DNA of 64,000 bases from Actinomyces sp. Marseille-P3109 (GTDB lineage: Bacteria > Actinomycetota > Actinomycetes > Actinomycetales > Actinomycetaceae). This document shows positions 56,052-64,000 of the stretch, piece by piece (the stretch's first letter is position 1; the number at the start of each line of letters is the position of its first letter). Location: the NCBI RefSeq assembly GCF_900323545.1, contig NZ_OOHN01000008.1, positions 1,913,144 through 1,977,143 of the forward strand. Reading direction: 5' to 3'. The position numbers and the translations under genes are program-made. The notes under the pieces were generated by a model, which worked only from the letters and a program-made list of their open reading frames with translations, was not told where the DNA came from and did not search any database.

Positions 56052-57148
56052 GAGGCGATGAGCGCGATCCGCTCATGCGCCATGAGCCTGGCCGACCACT
56101 CGTCCTCAGCCATGAGCGAGGCCCCGGTCAGAACCACGTCGCGCCCGCCGGTGCGGCACACGACCCGCGCCTCCCAGCCCGTGGTCGCCTTGACGGCCCT
56201 CGCCTCCAGGCGGCCACGCACCTGGTCCCATGGCAGCACGTACTGCCCCTTCCCGTTTCCCTGACGTCCCCGGACCGTCACGCCTGAGGGCTCGACGACG
56301 ACGTAGGTGGGCGCATACAGCCAGGCGAACAGCACCAGCAGGTACACCAGCGCACAGACGTCGATCACGCCGACGACCGCCGGAATAACGAGGTAGGGAA
56401 GAACGTACCCCGATCCGTCCCACAGGAGGGACGCGAGCTCAGCGACCAACGCGAGAAGGGGGATGAAGGAGAAGCAGCGCACGGCTGAGACCAGTGCGCC
56501 CCCGTTGGCGCTGAACTGCTCCATGAGCAGGACGGCGGGGCGCTCCGGATCCGCCCCCTCGGGTCGCACAGGTTCCTCCGGCCGTGGATCGCGCGCCACG
56601 ACCTCGACGGCGTGCTCACGCACTCGGTGCTGCGCCTGGCGCTCATCGGCCCCTGCGACATCCAGCCAGGGCAGCTCGATCCGGTTGCCGCCGACCACCA
56701 CCGCGGTACGGATGAAGGTCGCCGCTCTGCTGCGGCGCGAGGGGCGGTCGGTGACAACGACGTCGAAGCGCCCGCGCACGCTTCCCCACCCCAGCGTTCT
56801 CTCCCCTCGTTCCGTGATCAGGTGGATCCCGCCGGCGTCCACGCGCATGCCGAACCTGCTGCGCAGAGAACGGACGGACAGGATGAGCGAGTACATGGCC
56901 AGGGGCACAGGGGTGAGGAGAAGACCGGCGAGCATTCCCAGTCCGCCGTCGGCGCCGTGGTGCGCCCCCACGCCGGCGGCGACAACCTCCGTGAGAATGA
57001 AGCCTCCGACAAGGACGATGAGTGCCCCGATGCCCAGAGCGCAGGAGGTCCGTAACCTCCTTCGAGCCGCGTCGTCGGGAAAAAACAACGGACTCGGCTC
57101 GACCCCGCTGAATCCCTGACCGCCATAGGACATGGCGTCTGCACTCAT
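55970..57148 (-). CDS. Membrane protein with two helix pairs and soluble domains
   Basis: A 392-residue protein. Helix pairs lie at about residues 38-60 and 67-88 and again at about 232-250 and 258-292. Each pair is followed by a beta-rich segment with similar features (VDAGGIHLITERGERTLGWGSVRGR and VEPSGVTVRGRQ...LPWDQVRGR), as in bacterial PH-like (bPH) proteins. That family assignment is tentative. AGGAAGGAG precedes the ATG at 57148. The 3' end overlaps the convergent paralogue 2 by 82 nt. Confidence 0.75.
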   Translation of the reverse strand: MSADAMSYGGQGFSGVEPSPLFFPDDAARRRLRTSCALGIGALIVLVGGFILTEVVAAGVGAHHGADGGLGMLAGLLLTPVPLAMYSLILSVRSLRSRFGMRVDAGGIHLITERGERTLGWGSVRGRFDVVVTDRPSRRSRAATFIRTAVVVGGNRIELPWLDVAGADERQAQHRVREHAVEVVARDPRPEEPVRPEGADPERPAVLLMEQFSANGGALVSAVRCFSFIPLLALVAELASLLWDGSGYVLPYLVIPAVVGVIDVCALVYLLVLFAWLYAPTYVVVEPSGVTVRGRQGNGKGQYVLPWDQVRGRLEARAVKATTGWEARVVCRTGGRDVVLTGASLMAEDEWSARLMAHERIALIASYDPGAPLTDEDSHSSISSMRLPSSSR

Positions 57149-57223
57149 GGAGAGCTCCTTCCTCCTCAGCGTCGACGCTACGCGGGTGGGGCACGTCTTT
57201 CGATGGGCTCGGTTACCCATCAG

Positions 57224-57258
57224 TGATCCCGCCGTCGAGCATGCCGACGGCGGGATCA
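57224..57258 (-). terminator. Terminator of the glycine betaine transporter operon
   Basis: A perfect 14 bp stem, TGATCCCGCCGTCG (57224-57237) with CGACGGCGGGATCA (57245-57258), and a 7 nt loop. It lies 51 nt after the substrate-binding protein's stop on the minus strand. Confidence 0.85.
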
Positions 57259-57309
57259 CGACGTATGGCCTCGCCCCTTCAGGAGGACGGCACAGACGAT
57301 CCGGCTGTA

Positions 57310-58185
57310 TCAGGACTTCTTGAAGTCGTACTGCGGGTTCTTCTGGGACCAGGCGATGGCCGCCTCATCCTCCCTGCCCTCACCATAGGTATTGACGACG
57401 AGGTCCTCGAGACTTCCATAGGTGGGCTCGTCCATCTTGATGGATCCGAGCCACGTGGCGATCTCGGGATACTCCTGCGCAAACCCCTCTCGACCCAGGA
57501 AGTGGAGACCCTCCCCCTCGCCGAAGGCCCCCTTGGGATCCTCCAGGTCGCGCATGTTGAAGGTGGTGTTCGCCCAGAAGGGGTGCCAGAGGGTCACGAC
57601 GATCTCATGCTTGGCGCTGACAGCCTTCTTGAGCTCGGTGAGCATGCTGGCGGTCGAGGAGGTCAGGAACTTCATGTCCTGCAGTCCGTAGGCCGGGATC
57701 ACCTCCTCCTCGGAGGTCTTGACCAGACCGGACCCCGACTCGATGCCGACGATCCGGTTGTCGATCTGCGAGGCGTGGGGCTTGATGTCCTCGATCGAGG
57801 TCAGCGATGAGTAGTCCGGGACGGACCAGCACAGCTTCGCCGAGTCGTAGTAGGTCCCCAGGTCCTCGATGTACTTGCGGTACTTGTCCATGTAGTCCTT
57901 GTGGGTGATGTCGGGCCACGCGGAGGGATAGAGATCGACCGCACCCTGGCTGAGCCCGGCGTACAAGGGGCCGGCCTCACTCAGGTCAGTCAGCTTGATC
58001 TGGTACCCGGCCTTCTCGAGCTGGGTCTTGAGCAGATGGGTCATGGACAGACCGTCACTCCACGACGGGACGAAGCCCAGACGGATCCGCTTGCCTGCAC
58101 CCGCCCCTCGCCCGCAGGCGGCGAGCGCGCCCCCACTCGCCAGAGCGGCGAGGGCGGTGGTGAACGTGCGGCGGGAGGTCTGCAT
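57310..58185 (-). CDS. Glycine betaine/proline-type ABC substrate-binding lipoprotein
   Basis: A 291-residue lipoprotein. The signal sequence MQTSRRTFTTALAALASGG has a twin-Arg and ends in the lipobox LAAC. The mature part has the OpuAC-type features: LGFVPSWSDGL, VDLYPSAWPDITHKDY, and an aromatic-rich region WHPFWANTTF that could form the cage for quaternary amines. It captures osmolytes such as glycine betaine; proline or choline are alternatives. It is the last gene of the operon, after the permease. Confidence 0.9.
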   Translation of the reverse strand: MQTSRRTFTTALAALASGGALAACGRGAGAGKRIRLGFVPSWSDGLSMTHLLKTQLEKAGYQIKLTDLSEAGPLYAGLSQGAVDLYPSAWPDITHKDYMDKYRKYIEDLGTYYDSAKLCWSVPDYSSLTSIEDIKPHASQIDNRIVGIESGSGLVKTSEEEVIPAYGLQDMKFLTSSTASMLTELKKAVSAKHEIVVTLWHPFWANTTFNMRDLEDPKGAFGEGEGLHFLGREGFAQEYPEIATWLGSIKMDEPTYGSLEDLVVNTYGEGREDEAAIAWSQKNPQYDFKKS

Positions 58186-58251
58186 GGCGTTCCTTCGGTG
58201 CGCGCCCGGCGCCGGTGAGGGCGGGGCGGAAAAGCGTCGTCGAGTCATGAG

Positions 58252-59130
58252 TCACCGCTTCTTGATGAGCGAGAGCAGCGAGCCCTCTTCCCGCGGCGCC
58301 CCGAGGGCCGCGGTCACCCGGTCCAGGAAGATCGCCAGGAACACGATGGACAGTCCCGCCTCGGTGCCCTTGGCGATGTCGATGGTGGACAGCGCGTTGA
58401 CGACCTCCTTACCCAGGCCGTCAGCTCCGACCATGCCCGCGATGACGGCCATCGACAGGGCCAGCATGATGACCTGGTTGACGCCGGCCATGATGGTGGG
58501 AATGGCCAGGGGCAGCTGGATGCCCCGCAGGATCTGCCAGTCGGTCGCACCGAAGGAGCGCCCCGCCTCAACGGTCTCCTTGTCCACCTGCTTGATGCCC
58601 AGCTCGGTCATCCTCACCCCGGGAGGCATGGAGAAGATGAGCGTGGCGAACATGCCGGGAACCACGCCGATGGAGAAGAACAGGACCGAGGGGATGAGGT
58701 AGACGAAGGCCGGCATGGTCTGCATGAGGTCGAGGACCGGCCGGATCAGCGCGGAGACGTACTTGTTCCGGGCCGCCCAGATCCCCAGGGGGATCGCGAA
58801 GATGAGGGCGGTCAGGGTGGCGATGGTGACCAGCACCAGCGTCTCCATGGCGTTCTCCCACTGCCCCAGGGAGATGACGAGCAGGAAGGTGATGGCGGTC
58901 CCCACAGCCAGCCTCCACGACTTCGCCATCCACGCGATGAGTGCGAAGATGATCACCATGAGCAGCGGCGGCACGGCCAGGAGCAGGTCCACGAGGGTGT
59001 CGTTGACAGCGGTCCCGGCCTGGGAGATCACGGTGAGGAAGCCGTGAAGATGGTTCTGGATCCAGTCAATGAGGACCTCGACCAGCTTGCCCAGAGGAAT
59101 CTTGGGAATGAAGGTCTGCGCGGGAATCAT
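58252..59130 (-). CDS. Glycine betaine/proline-type ABC permease
   Basis: A 292-residue ProW/OpuAB-type inner-membrane permease with five to six helices. The EAA-like cytoplasmic loop ETVEAGRSFGATDWQILRGIQLPLAIPTI is clear, and the preceding DLMQTMPAFVYLIPSVLFF is typical of this family. Its ATG shares a base with the stop of the ATPase gene, so the transporter genes are translationally coupled. Confidence 0.93.
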   Translation of the reverse strand: MIPAQTFIPKIPLGKLVEVLIDWIQNHLHGFLTVISQAGTAVNDTLVDLLLAVPPLLMVIIFALIAWMAKSWRLAVGTAITFLLVISLGQWENAMETLVLVTIATLTALIFAIPLGIWAARNKYVSALIRPVLDLMQTMPAFVYLIPSVLFFSIGVVPGMFATLIFSMPPGVRMTELGIKQVDKETVEAGRSFGATDWQILRGIQLPLAIPTIMAGVNQVIMLALSMAVIAGMVGADGLGKEVVNALSTIDIAKGTEAGLSIVFLAIFLDRVTAALGAPREEGSLLSLIKKR

Positions 59131-60461
59131 CAGGCGTCGGCTCCTTCGGCCTCGGTGGTCTCACTGGCCTCTCCGGCCTGCTTCGATGCGGATGCATCGG
59201 CCCGCGCGGCGGCCCGCACGGCCTCGACGCCCTGCTTGACGTCGTCGGACATGGCGGACTCAGGGGATCCGGCACTCAGGCCCTGATTCTGGTCGCTGAT
59301 GGCCGCCAGCAGGGTGACTCGCGGGATGACGCCGGAGATCCGTCCCTCGTCGTCGACCACGACGATGGGGGCGGCGTGCTGGGCCGCGTGGGCGAACAGC
59401 TCGTTGACGGGGGTCGAGTGGGACACGACTGGCATCTCGTGGATCGTGGACAGCGGGAGGACGTTGGAGCCCTCGGTGACCGCACGGGCGACGTCGTCCT
59501 CCCAGACGTAGCCGAATGGCGTGCGGTCGCGGTTCTGCACCAGCAGCCACGGCGGCTGGTTCTCCCGGAGGAGCTTGTGGGCGGCGCGGGGGCTGCGGTC
59601 CGAGCCCAGGACCGCGTAGGGCGGCTCCGCGATGGAGCCGGCCGTCAGGACCCGAGTTCGGTCGACGTCGGCCACGAACCGTGAGACGTAATCGGAGGCG
59701 GGGTCTCGGAGGATCTCCTCGGCCGTGCCGACCTGCTCGACGCGTCCGTCGCGCATCATGGCGATCCGGTCCCCCAGCCGCATGGCCTCGTTGAGGTCGT
59801 GGGTGATGAACAGGATCGTCTTGCCGAGCTTGCCCTGGAGGTCGATGAGCTGGTCCTGCATCTCGCGACGGATCAATGGGTCGAGGGCGGAGAAGGCCTC
59901 GTCCATGAGCAGGATGTCGGTCTCGGCGGCCAGAGCCCGGGCCAGGCCGACCCTCTGCCGCATCCCGCCGGAGAGCTCACCGGGCTTGTAGCCGCCCCAC
60001 CCGTCGAGGCCGACCATCGACAGCGCCTCCTCGGCCCGGCGCTCGCGCTCGGAACGGCTGATCCCTTGGATCTCCAGGCCGTAGGCGGCGTTCTCCCCCA
60101 CTGTGCGGTGCGGCAGGAGAGCGAAATTCTGAAAGACCATGGAGACCCGCTCGCGGCGCAGGTCGCGCAGCTTCGGCTTGGAGATGTGGGCCAGGTCCTC
60201 CCCGTAGAGGGTCATGCTTCCCGCGGTGATGGGCAGCAGGCCGTTGACCATGCGGATGAGCGTGGACTTGCCGGAGCCCGACAAGCCCATGACGACGAAG
60301 ATCTCACCCTTGTCGACGTCGAAGGAGGTATCGATGACGGCAGCGGTCTGCCCCGACTTCCTCAGGTCGTCCCGCGTTTTGCCGGCCTTGAGTCTCTTGA
60401 CACCGTCGGACGGTCGTCGACCGAAGACCTTGTAGACATGGTTGGCCTCTATGACTTTCAC
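59130..60461 (-). CDS. Glycine betaine/proline-type ABC ATPase with CBS domains
   Basis: A 443-residue ProV/OpuAA-type ATPase. Walker A is GLSGSGKST (about 59-67), the signature is LSGGMRQRV, Walker B is ILLMDEAFSALDP. After the ATPase core come two CBS domains (about 285-400, with GVIPRVTLLAAI), which in OpuA sense ionic strength. The last 45 residues are Ala/Glu rich. The GTG at 60461 has GAGGAG at six bases and is preferred over an upstream GTG. First gene of the operon. Confidence 0.93.
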   Translation of the reverse strand: MKVIEANHVYKVFGRRPSDGVKRLKAGKTRDDLRKSGQTAAVIDTSFDVDKGEIFVVMGLSGSGKSTLIRMVNGLLPITAGSMTLYGEDLAHISKPKLRDLRRERVSMVFQNFALLPHRTVGENAAYGLEIQGISRSERERRAEEALSMVGLDGWGGYKPGELSGGMRQRVGLARALAAETDILLMDEAFSALDPLIRREMQDQLIDLQGKLGKTILFITHDLNEAMRLGDRIAMMRDGRVEQVGTAEEILRDPASDYVSRFVADVDRTRVLTAGSIAEPPYAVLGSDRSPRAAHKLLRENQPPWLLVQNRDRTPFGYVWEDDVARAVTEGSNVLPLSTIHEMPVVSHSTPVNELFAHAAQHAAPIVVVDDEGRISGVIPRVTLLAAISDQNQGLSAGSPESAMSDDVKQGVEAVRAAARADASASKQAGEASETTEAEGADA

Positions 60462-60588
60462 AGTACTCCTCAAGATCTAGCTCCTGGGCCTGCCCGCTTC
60501 GGGACTCGAACGACGAACTGCGAAAACCGCTTCCGGGGCCCCAAGACGGCCGCAAGCCGGTTTTATGGTGCTGCGGAGCACTCAGGTG

Positions 60589-60623
60589 GTCAATTTGACG
60601 ATATGTCCAAATTCGTCGATTTG
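60589..60623. promoter_or_regulatory. Two adjacent operator-like palindromes
   Basis: GTCAATTTGAC (60589-60599) is a palindrome around a central base. CAAATTCGTCGATTTG (60608-60623) has CAAAT/ATTTG arms. They lie in an AT-rich patch about 130-160 bp before the transporter ATPase start and may regulate that operon. Confidence 0.45.
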
Positions 60624-60855
60624 CCGGGCCTCAGGCCTTGACACGCCCGAGGGCGTGGTCGGGGACACGCCCGGGAAGCGGGACCGGGATCGCCTCGCGC
60701 GCAGGGGCGGCCCCCGCCGCCCCGCAGTGCCAGAAATGATTGAAACGATCACGGATAATGAGGACTCGCATAGCCCGCACTCATCAGAACCTCAGGCGCG
60801 GGACATAACCAATAACTCGAACATCTGCAACCGGAGCTCTTCAAGGCGACCGTAA

Positions 60856-60881
60856 GTGATTATAATCACATTTTGTTCCGG
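60856..60881. promoter_or_regulatory. Palindrome plus ATTTTGTTC box upstream of the ROK gene
   Basis: GTGATTATAATCAC (60856-60869) is a perfect 14 bp palindrome. It is followed directly by ATTTTGTTCCGG (60870-60881), which reappears nearly unchanged upstream of the phosphorylase gene. Together they could be the promoter/operator of the ROK gene. Confidence 0.5.
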
Positions 60882-61088
60882 GCCTCGATCGCGCCCGACT
60901 TCGGGACGGCGGACGGCACGAGGGACGCCTACCCGCCCGACCGCGCCTGCCGGAGAGAGGCGGACCGTCACCGACGCCACAGACCGCCCACGCGAAGCGG
61001 AGCCCGTCATCTCCCCCGAATCACTAGGCTGAGGGACACGATCACGGCTCAGAGAGCCGACTGGAGAGCCAACGAGGAGGAGACCGGC

Positions 61089-62393
61089 GTGCCGGCTGCA
61101 GGATGGACCCCGCCGGACGGGCCGAGTCCTCGAGGATTCCTCGGAGGCCCGGGAACGCAAGGACCCAAGGCCCATACCGACGTGCGCATCTCGAACATGT
61201 CACTCATCCTGCGCCACCTCCAGACGAGCCCCGCACTGTCGCGCACACGCCTGGCCCGCGAGACGGGACTGTCGAAGGCGACAGTGTCGACCCTGGTGGC
61301 CGAGCTGTGCTCACGGGGGCTGCTCGTCGAGGAGGAGCCCGACCTGTCCGGCAACGTCGGCAGACCGAGCACGGGTTTGCGCACGGCTCCGCGCGCGGCG
61401 GCGGGAATAGGCCTGGAGATCAGCGGCAGCTCACTGCTCCTGTCCATCGTGGACCTCACGGGGGAGGTTGTCCTGCGCAGCTCCGAGCTGGTCGGCGATA
61501 CCGGGCACCACCCGGAGAAGATGATCGAACGCATCGGCACCATGCTGTCTCACGCCCTGGACCGACTGGCCGAGCAGGGGACGAACGTTCCGGGAATCGT
61601 CCTGGCCCAGCCCGGGATCATCGACTACGTCGGCAACACCGTGCGCTACTCCTCCATCCTGGGGTGGCACGACGTCGCCGTCGCGGACAAGGTCCACGAC
61701 GCGGTCGCCCGTCGTATGAGCGCCCGTCAGGACGTCCCCATCATCACGCTGGAGAACGACGCCAAGCTCGCCGCACTGGCCACCTACGAACGCTACGCGG
61801 ACGCCGGGGTGCGCAACCTGCTCTACCTGTCGGGCGGAGAGGGAATCGGTGCCGGCATCATCGCCGACGGATACCTCCTGCGGGGCTGGCTGGGTCTGAC
61901 CGGCGAGGTCGGGCACATGCCCGTAGAACCCGAGGGCCTGCCATGCCGATGCGGGCGACGAGGCTGCTGGGAGACCCGCTCCGGGCTGCAGGCACTGACG
62001 TCGGCCTACCCCGCGGACGACGAGGTGCGTGACGAGACCACCTCCCTGGAGGATCGCATCGAGATCCTGCGCCGACGCTTCGACGCCGGGGATGCCGAGC
62101 TAACGCACCGGCTGAGGCTGTCTCAGCAGGCACTCACGCAGGCGCTGGCGATCCTGGCGGACGTCCTCAACCCCCAGGTGATCGTGCTGTCGGGATACCT
62201 GGCCGCCTTCGCGGACGTGTTCCTCTCCCCCACCACCACCGCCCTGGAGGCGCGGCTCCTGGACACGCGCGCCCGAGTGAAGGTGAAGGTCTCCCACCTA
62301 GGAAAGTGGGCTTCATCACACGGAGCGGCTCTGGTGGCACTGGAATCCGTGCTCGACAACCCCTCCCTGGTGGACCTCGGGCACAACACCTAG
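61089..62393 (+). CDS. ROK-family transcriptional regulator
   Basis: A 434-residue repressor of the NagC/XylR type. An N-terminal winged helix (residues about 35-85: LSRTRLARETGLSKATVSTLV) is joined to a sugar-kinase-like ROK domain. The zinc motif CRCGRRGCWE is present, along with GIGAGIIADGYLLRG and GEVGHMP. The GTG at 61089 has GAGGAGGAG at good spacing. It lies 97 nt upstream of the GH112 phosphorylase gene on the same strand, so it likely controls galacto-N-biose or amino-sugar use. Confidence 0.92.
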   Translation: MPAAGWTPPDGPSPRGFLGGPGTQGPKAHTDVRISNMSLILRHLQTSPALSRTRLARETGLSKATVSTLVAELCSRGLLVEEEPDLSGNVGRPSTGLRTAPRAAAGIGLEISGSSLLLSIVDLTGEVVLRSSELVGDTGHHPEKMIERIGTMLSHALDRLAEQGTNVPGIVLAQPGIIDYVGNTVRYSSILGWHDVAVADKVHDAVARRMSARQDVPIITLENDAKLAALATYERYADAGVRNLLYLSGGEGIGAGIIADGYLLRGWLGLTGEVGHMPVEPEGLPCRCGRRGCWETRSGLQALTSAYPADDEVRDETTSLEDRIEILRRRFDAGDAELTHRLRLSQQALTQALAILADVLNPQVIVLSGYLAAFADVFLSPTTTALEARLLDTRARVKVKVSHLGKWASSHGAALVALESVLDNPSLVDLGHNT

Positions 62394-62448
62394 CCGTCGT
62401 CGGACATATCGACCACCTCGCCAGTAGCAGGCGGGCAGCGCGTGCTGT

Positions 62449-62460
62449 ATTTTGTTCGGA
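62449..62460 (+). promoter_or_regulatory. ATTTTGTTC box upstream of the GH112 gene
   Basis: ATTTTGTTCGGA lies 30 nt before the phosphorylase start and is followed by GTTCAGA, making a short direct repeat GTTC(G/A)GA. It matches the box before the ROK gene, consistent with one regulator acting at both sites. This is inference. Confidence 0.45.
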
Positions 62461-62490
62461 GTTCAGACTATTCAGCTCGAAGGAGCGCTG

Positions 62491-64000
62491 ATGTCTCTCC
62501 AGACCCAGCCCGCGCCGCAGGTCCCCGCCCAGGAGGGGGGACGTCTCACCCTGCCGATCCAGACCGGCATGGACGAGGACATCCGGGCCCTCGTCGCCCG
62601 TCTGGGCGCCGACGCCGTGCGGAACTCCGACGGCACCGAGCTGCCCGGCATCGTCTCGGAGCTGGCCACCAAGGTCTACTCCACCTACTTCGTCGGACGT
62701 GGGGACAACGCCTGGGCGGACGCTCACCCCGAGGAGGCCACCAGGATCTTCCTCATGTCCGACCGGGTCACCGCCACCGCCGACGGCCCTGTGAGCATCG
62801 ACCTGCTGGCCTCCTGGTTCGCCGATCAGGTCCAACCGGACACCGGCTGCGACGTCTCGCGCTGGTGGCAGGCCCACGACCGCACCACCGGCCAGGAGCT
62901 GCCAGCGCAGGCTTGGAGCATCGGGGCCGACGGACGCACGGTCACCGTGCACGACGCGCTCGCCGGACACGTCTACACCGTCAGCTTCCTGGCGACCCAG
63001 ATCTGGGATCCGACCCAGATGTACAACTACCTCACCAACGGCTGGGCCGACGACCCCTCGCGTGCGAGGGAGAAGCCCTTCGACGTGCGCCATACGGCCA
63101 CATGGGCTCACGTGCGCTCCCACCTGAGTACCTGGCTCGCCGAGCATCCCGAGGTGGACGTGGTCCGCTTCACCACCTTCTTCTACCACTTCACCCTCGT
63201 CTACGGCTCCGACGCCACCGAGCGCTACGTCGACTGGTTCGGCTACTCCGCCTCGGTGAGCGTCCCCGCCCTGGAGGCCTTCGAGGAGGAGTACGGCTAC
63301 CGTCTCACCGCCGAGGACTTCGTCGACGCCGGGTACTACAACTCCCCCTTCCGGGTTCCCACCCGCGCCTTCCGCGACTGGATCGACTTCCAGCAGCGAT
63401 TCGTCTCCTCCCGGGTACGCGAGCTGACCGAGGCCGTGCACGCCCGGGGCAAGGAGGCGATGATGTTCCTGGGGGACAACTGGATCGGCGCCGAGCCCTA
63501 CGGGAAGTACTTCGCCACGACCGGAATCGACGCCGTCGTCGGCTCTGTGGGCTCGGGGGCGACCTGCAGGATGATCGCCGACATCCCCCATGTCCGGTAC
63601 ACCGAGGGCCGGTTCCTGCCCTACTTCTTCCCCGACGTCTTCCATCCGGGCGGTGACCCCGTCACCGAGGCGAACCGCAGCTGGCTGGAGGCCCGCCGCG
63701 CCATCGTGCGCTCCCCCCTGGACCGGATCGGCTACGGCGGCTACCTGTCCCTGGCCGTCGAGCACCCCGACTTCATTGACCGCATCGAGCAGATCATCGC
63801 GGAGTTCCGCTCCATCCACGAGCGCTCCGGAGGCCGCCGGCCGCTGACCCCCGGTTTCAAGGTCGCCGTCATCAACTCGTGGGGCCGCCTGCGCTCCTGG
63901 ATGTCGCACATGGTGGCGCACGCGCTGTGGTACCGCCAGGCCTACACCTACCTGGGGGTCCTGGAGGCGCTGTCGGGCCTGCCCCTGGACGTGGAGTTCC
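62491..64000 (+). CDS. lnpA: 1,3-beta-galactosyl-N-acetylhexosamine phosphorylase (partial)
   Basis: The first 503 residues of a GH112 enzyme, cut by the window edge (family length about 720-750). It phosphorolyses galacto-N-biose and lacto-N-biose to galactose-1-phosphate plus the N-acetylhexosamine, an intracellular step in using mucin O-glycans and milk sugars. Recognisable stretches are VYSTYFVGRGDNAWAD, TNGWADDPSR, RFTTFFYHFTLVYG, MMFLGDNWIGAEPYGKYF and VEHPDFIDRI. AAGGAG precedes the ATG. Whether sugar-transport or kinase genes follow is outside the window. Confidence 0.93.
   Translation, partial: MSLQTQPAPQVPAQEGGRLTLPIQTGMDEDIRALVARLGADAVRNSDGTELPGIVSELATKVYSTYFVGRGDNAWADAHPEEATRIFLMSDRVTATADGPVSIDLLASWFADQVQPDTGCDVSRWWQAHDRTTGQELPAQAWSIGADGRTVTVHDALAGHVYTVSFLATQIWDPTQMYNYLTNGWADDPSRAREKPFDVRHTATWAHVRSHLSTWLAEHPEVDVVRFTTFFYHFTLVYGSDATERYVDWFGYSASVSVPALEAFEEEYGYRLTAEDFVDAGYYNSPFRVPTRAFRDWIDFQQRFVSSRVRELTEAVHARGKEAMMFLGDNWIGAEPYGKYFATTGIDAVVGSVGSGATCRMIADIPHVRYTEGRFLPYFFPDVFHPGGDPVTEANRSWLEARRAIVRSPLDRIGYGGYLSLAVEHPDFIDRIEQIIAEFRSIHERSGGRRPLTPGFKVAVINSWGRLRSWMSHMVAHALWYRQAYTYLGVLEALSGLPLDVEF

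Larger units (their letters stand above)
60462..61088. other. Divergent regulatory region, transporter operon / ROK regulator
   Basis: This 627 bp gap contains four operator-like elements annotated separately. No gene is credible; the frame upstream of the ROK start remains open but encodes Arg-rich sequence unlike any ROK N-terminus. AT content rises at 60590-60625 and 60780-60880. Confidence 0.55.

Noticed and set aside
62167..63921. A 584-codon minus-strand frame opposite the GH112 gene
   Set aside because: Low-complexity mirror of a clear phosphorylase gene; no start with ribosome site and no recognisable domain.
62491..64000. Operon of galE with lnpA as in bifidobacteria
   Set aside because: galE is at the opposite end of the window with its own terminator, about 61 kb away. 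No linkage can be claimed.

Overview
The window is about 70% GC and densely coded. It has short intergenic gaps, many GTG starts, many 1-13 nt gene overlaps, menaquinone rather than ubiquinone genes, a Rv1264-like class III cyclase, and a tRNA/rpmG/MaoC order also seen in mycobacteria. Together with a GH112 galacto-N-biose phosphorylase at the right end, this suggests a mucosal or oral Actinomycetota of the Actinomyces type. That is an inference from gene content; there is no rRNA gene in the window.

Layout. 0-12.2 kb: galE, a frameshifted LysE-type exporter relic, purK-purE, three membrane-protein genes (PIG-V-like glycosyltransferase, GtrA, DedA), an OmpR-type two-component system, a class III cyclase, and birA divergent from maf. 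12.2-15 kb: a MarR regulator with a Cys repeat, an AT-richer gap, a MaoC-like gene, rpmG, and tRNAs Met, Thr and Tyr. 15-23.5 kb: yajQ, a NarL-type two-component system, a tightly packed htpX/P-loop kinase/phosphotransferase set, ald-GNAT, and a ferredoxin-NADP reductase. 23.7-26.1 kb: a lower-GC OmpA-domain lipoprotein gene and an 800 bp gap full of structured repeats. 26.1-53 kb: a respiratory block. 53-57 kb: argF, two paralogous unknown membrane proteins and a third, opposed membrane protein. 57-62.4 kb: a glycine betaine/proline-type ABC operon, then a ROK regulator. 62.5-64 kb: the 5' part of a GH112 phosphorylase gene.

The respiratory block is functionally coherent. A putative isoprenoid-quinone reductase (menJ-like), the complex I genes nuoA-N and a polyprenyl diphosphate synthase run head to tail on the minus strand. 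menG-menF diverge from them, and menD and menC lie 2-5 kb beyond. Quinone head-group synthesis, side-chain synthesis and saturation, and the main quinone-reducing pump are therefore encoded together.

The most striking observation is a rearrangement inside this operon. Between two exact 25 bp inverted repeats (43059-43083 and 43291-43315), the DNA holding the end of nuoB and the start of nuoC is on the wrong strand. NuoB stops being NuoB at residue 130. Its last 68 residues, including the fourth cysteine expected to bind cluster N2, read from the plus strand and are followed by the real nuoC start. Re-inversion would restore nuoC but not nuoB, which has also lost about 28 nt. This is either a complex I-inactivating mutation or an assembly error; I cannot tell which from sequence alone. 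The other candidate novelty is a family of 75-85 nt structured repeats (three copies) in the two largest repeat-bearing gaps.
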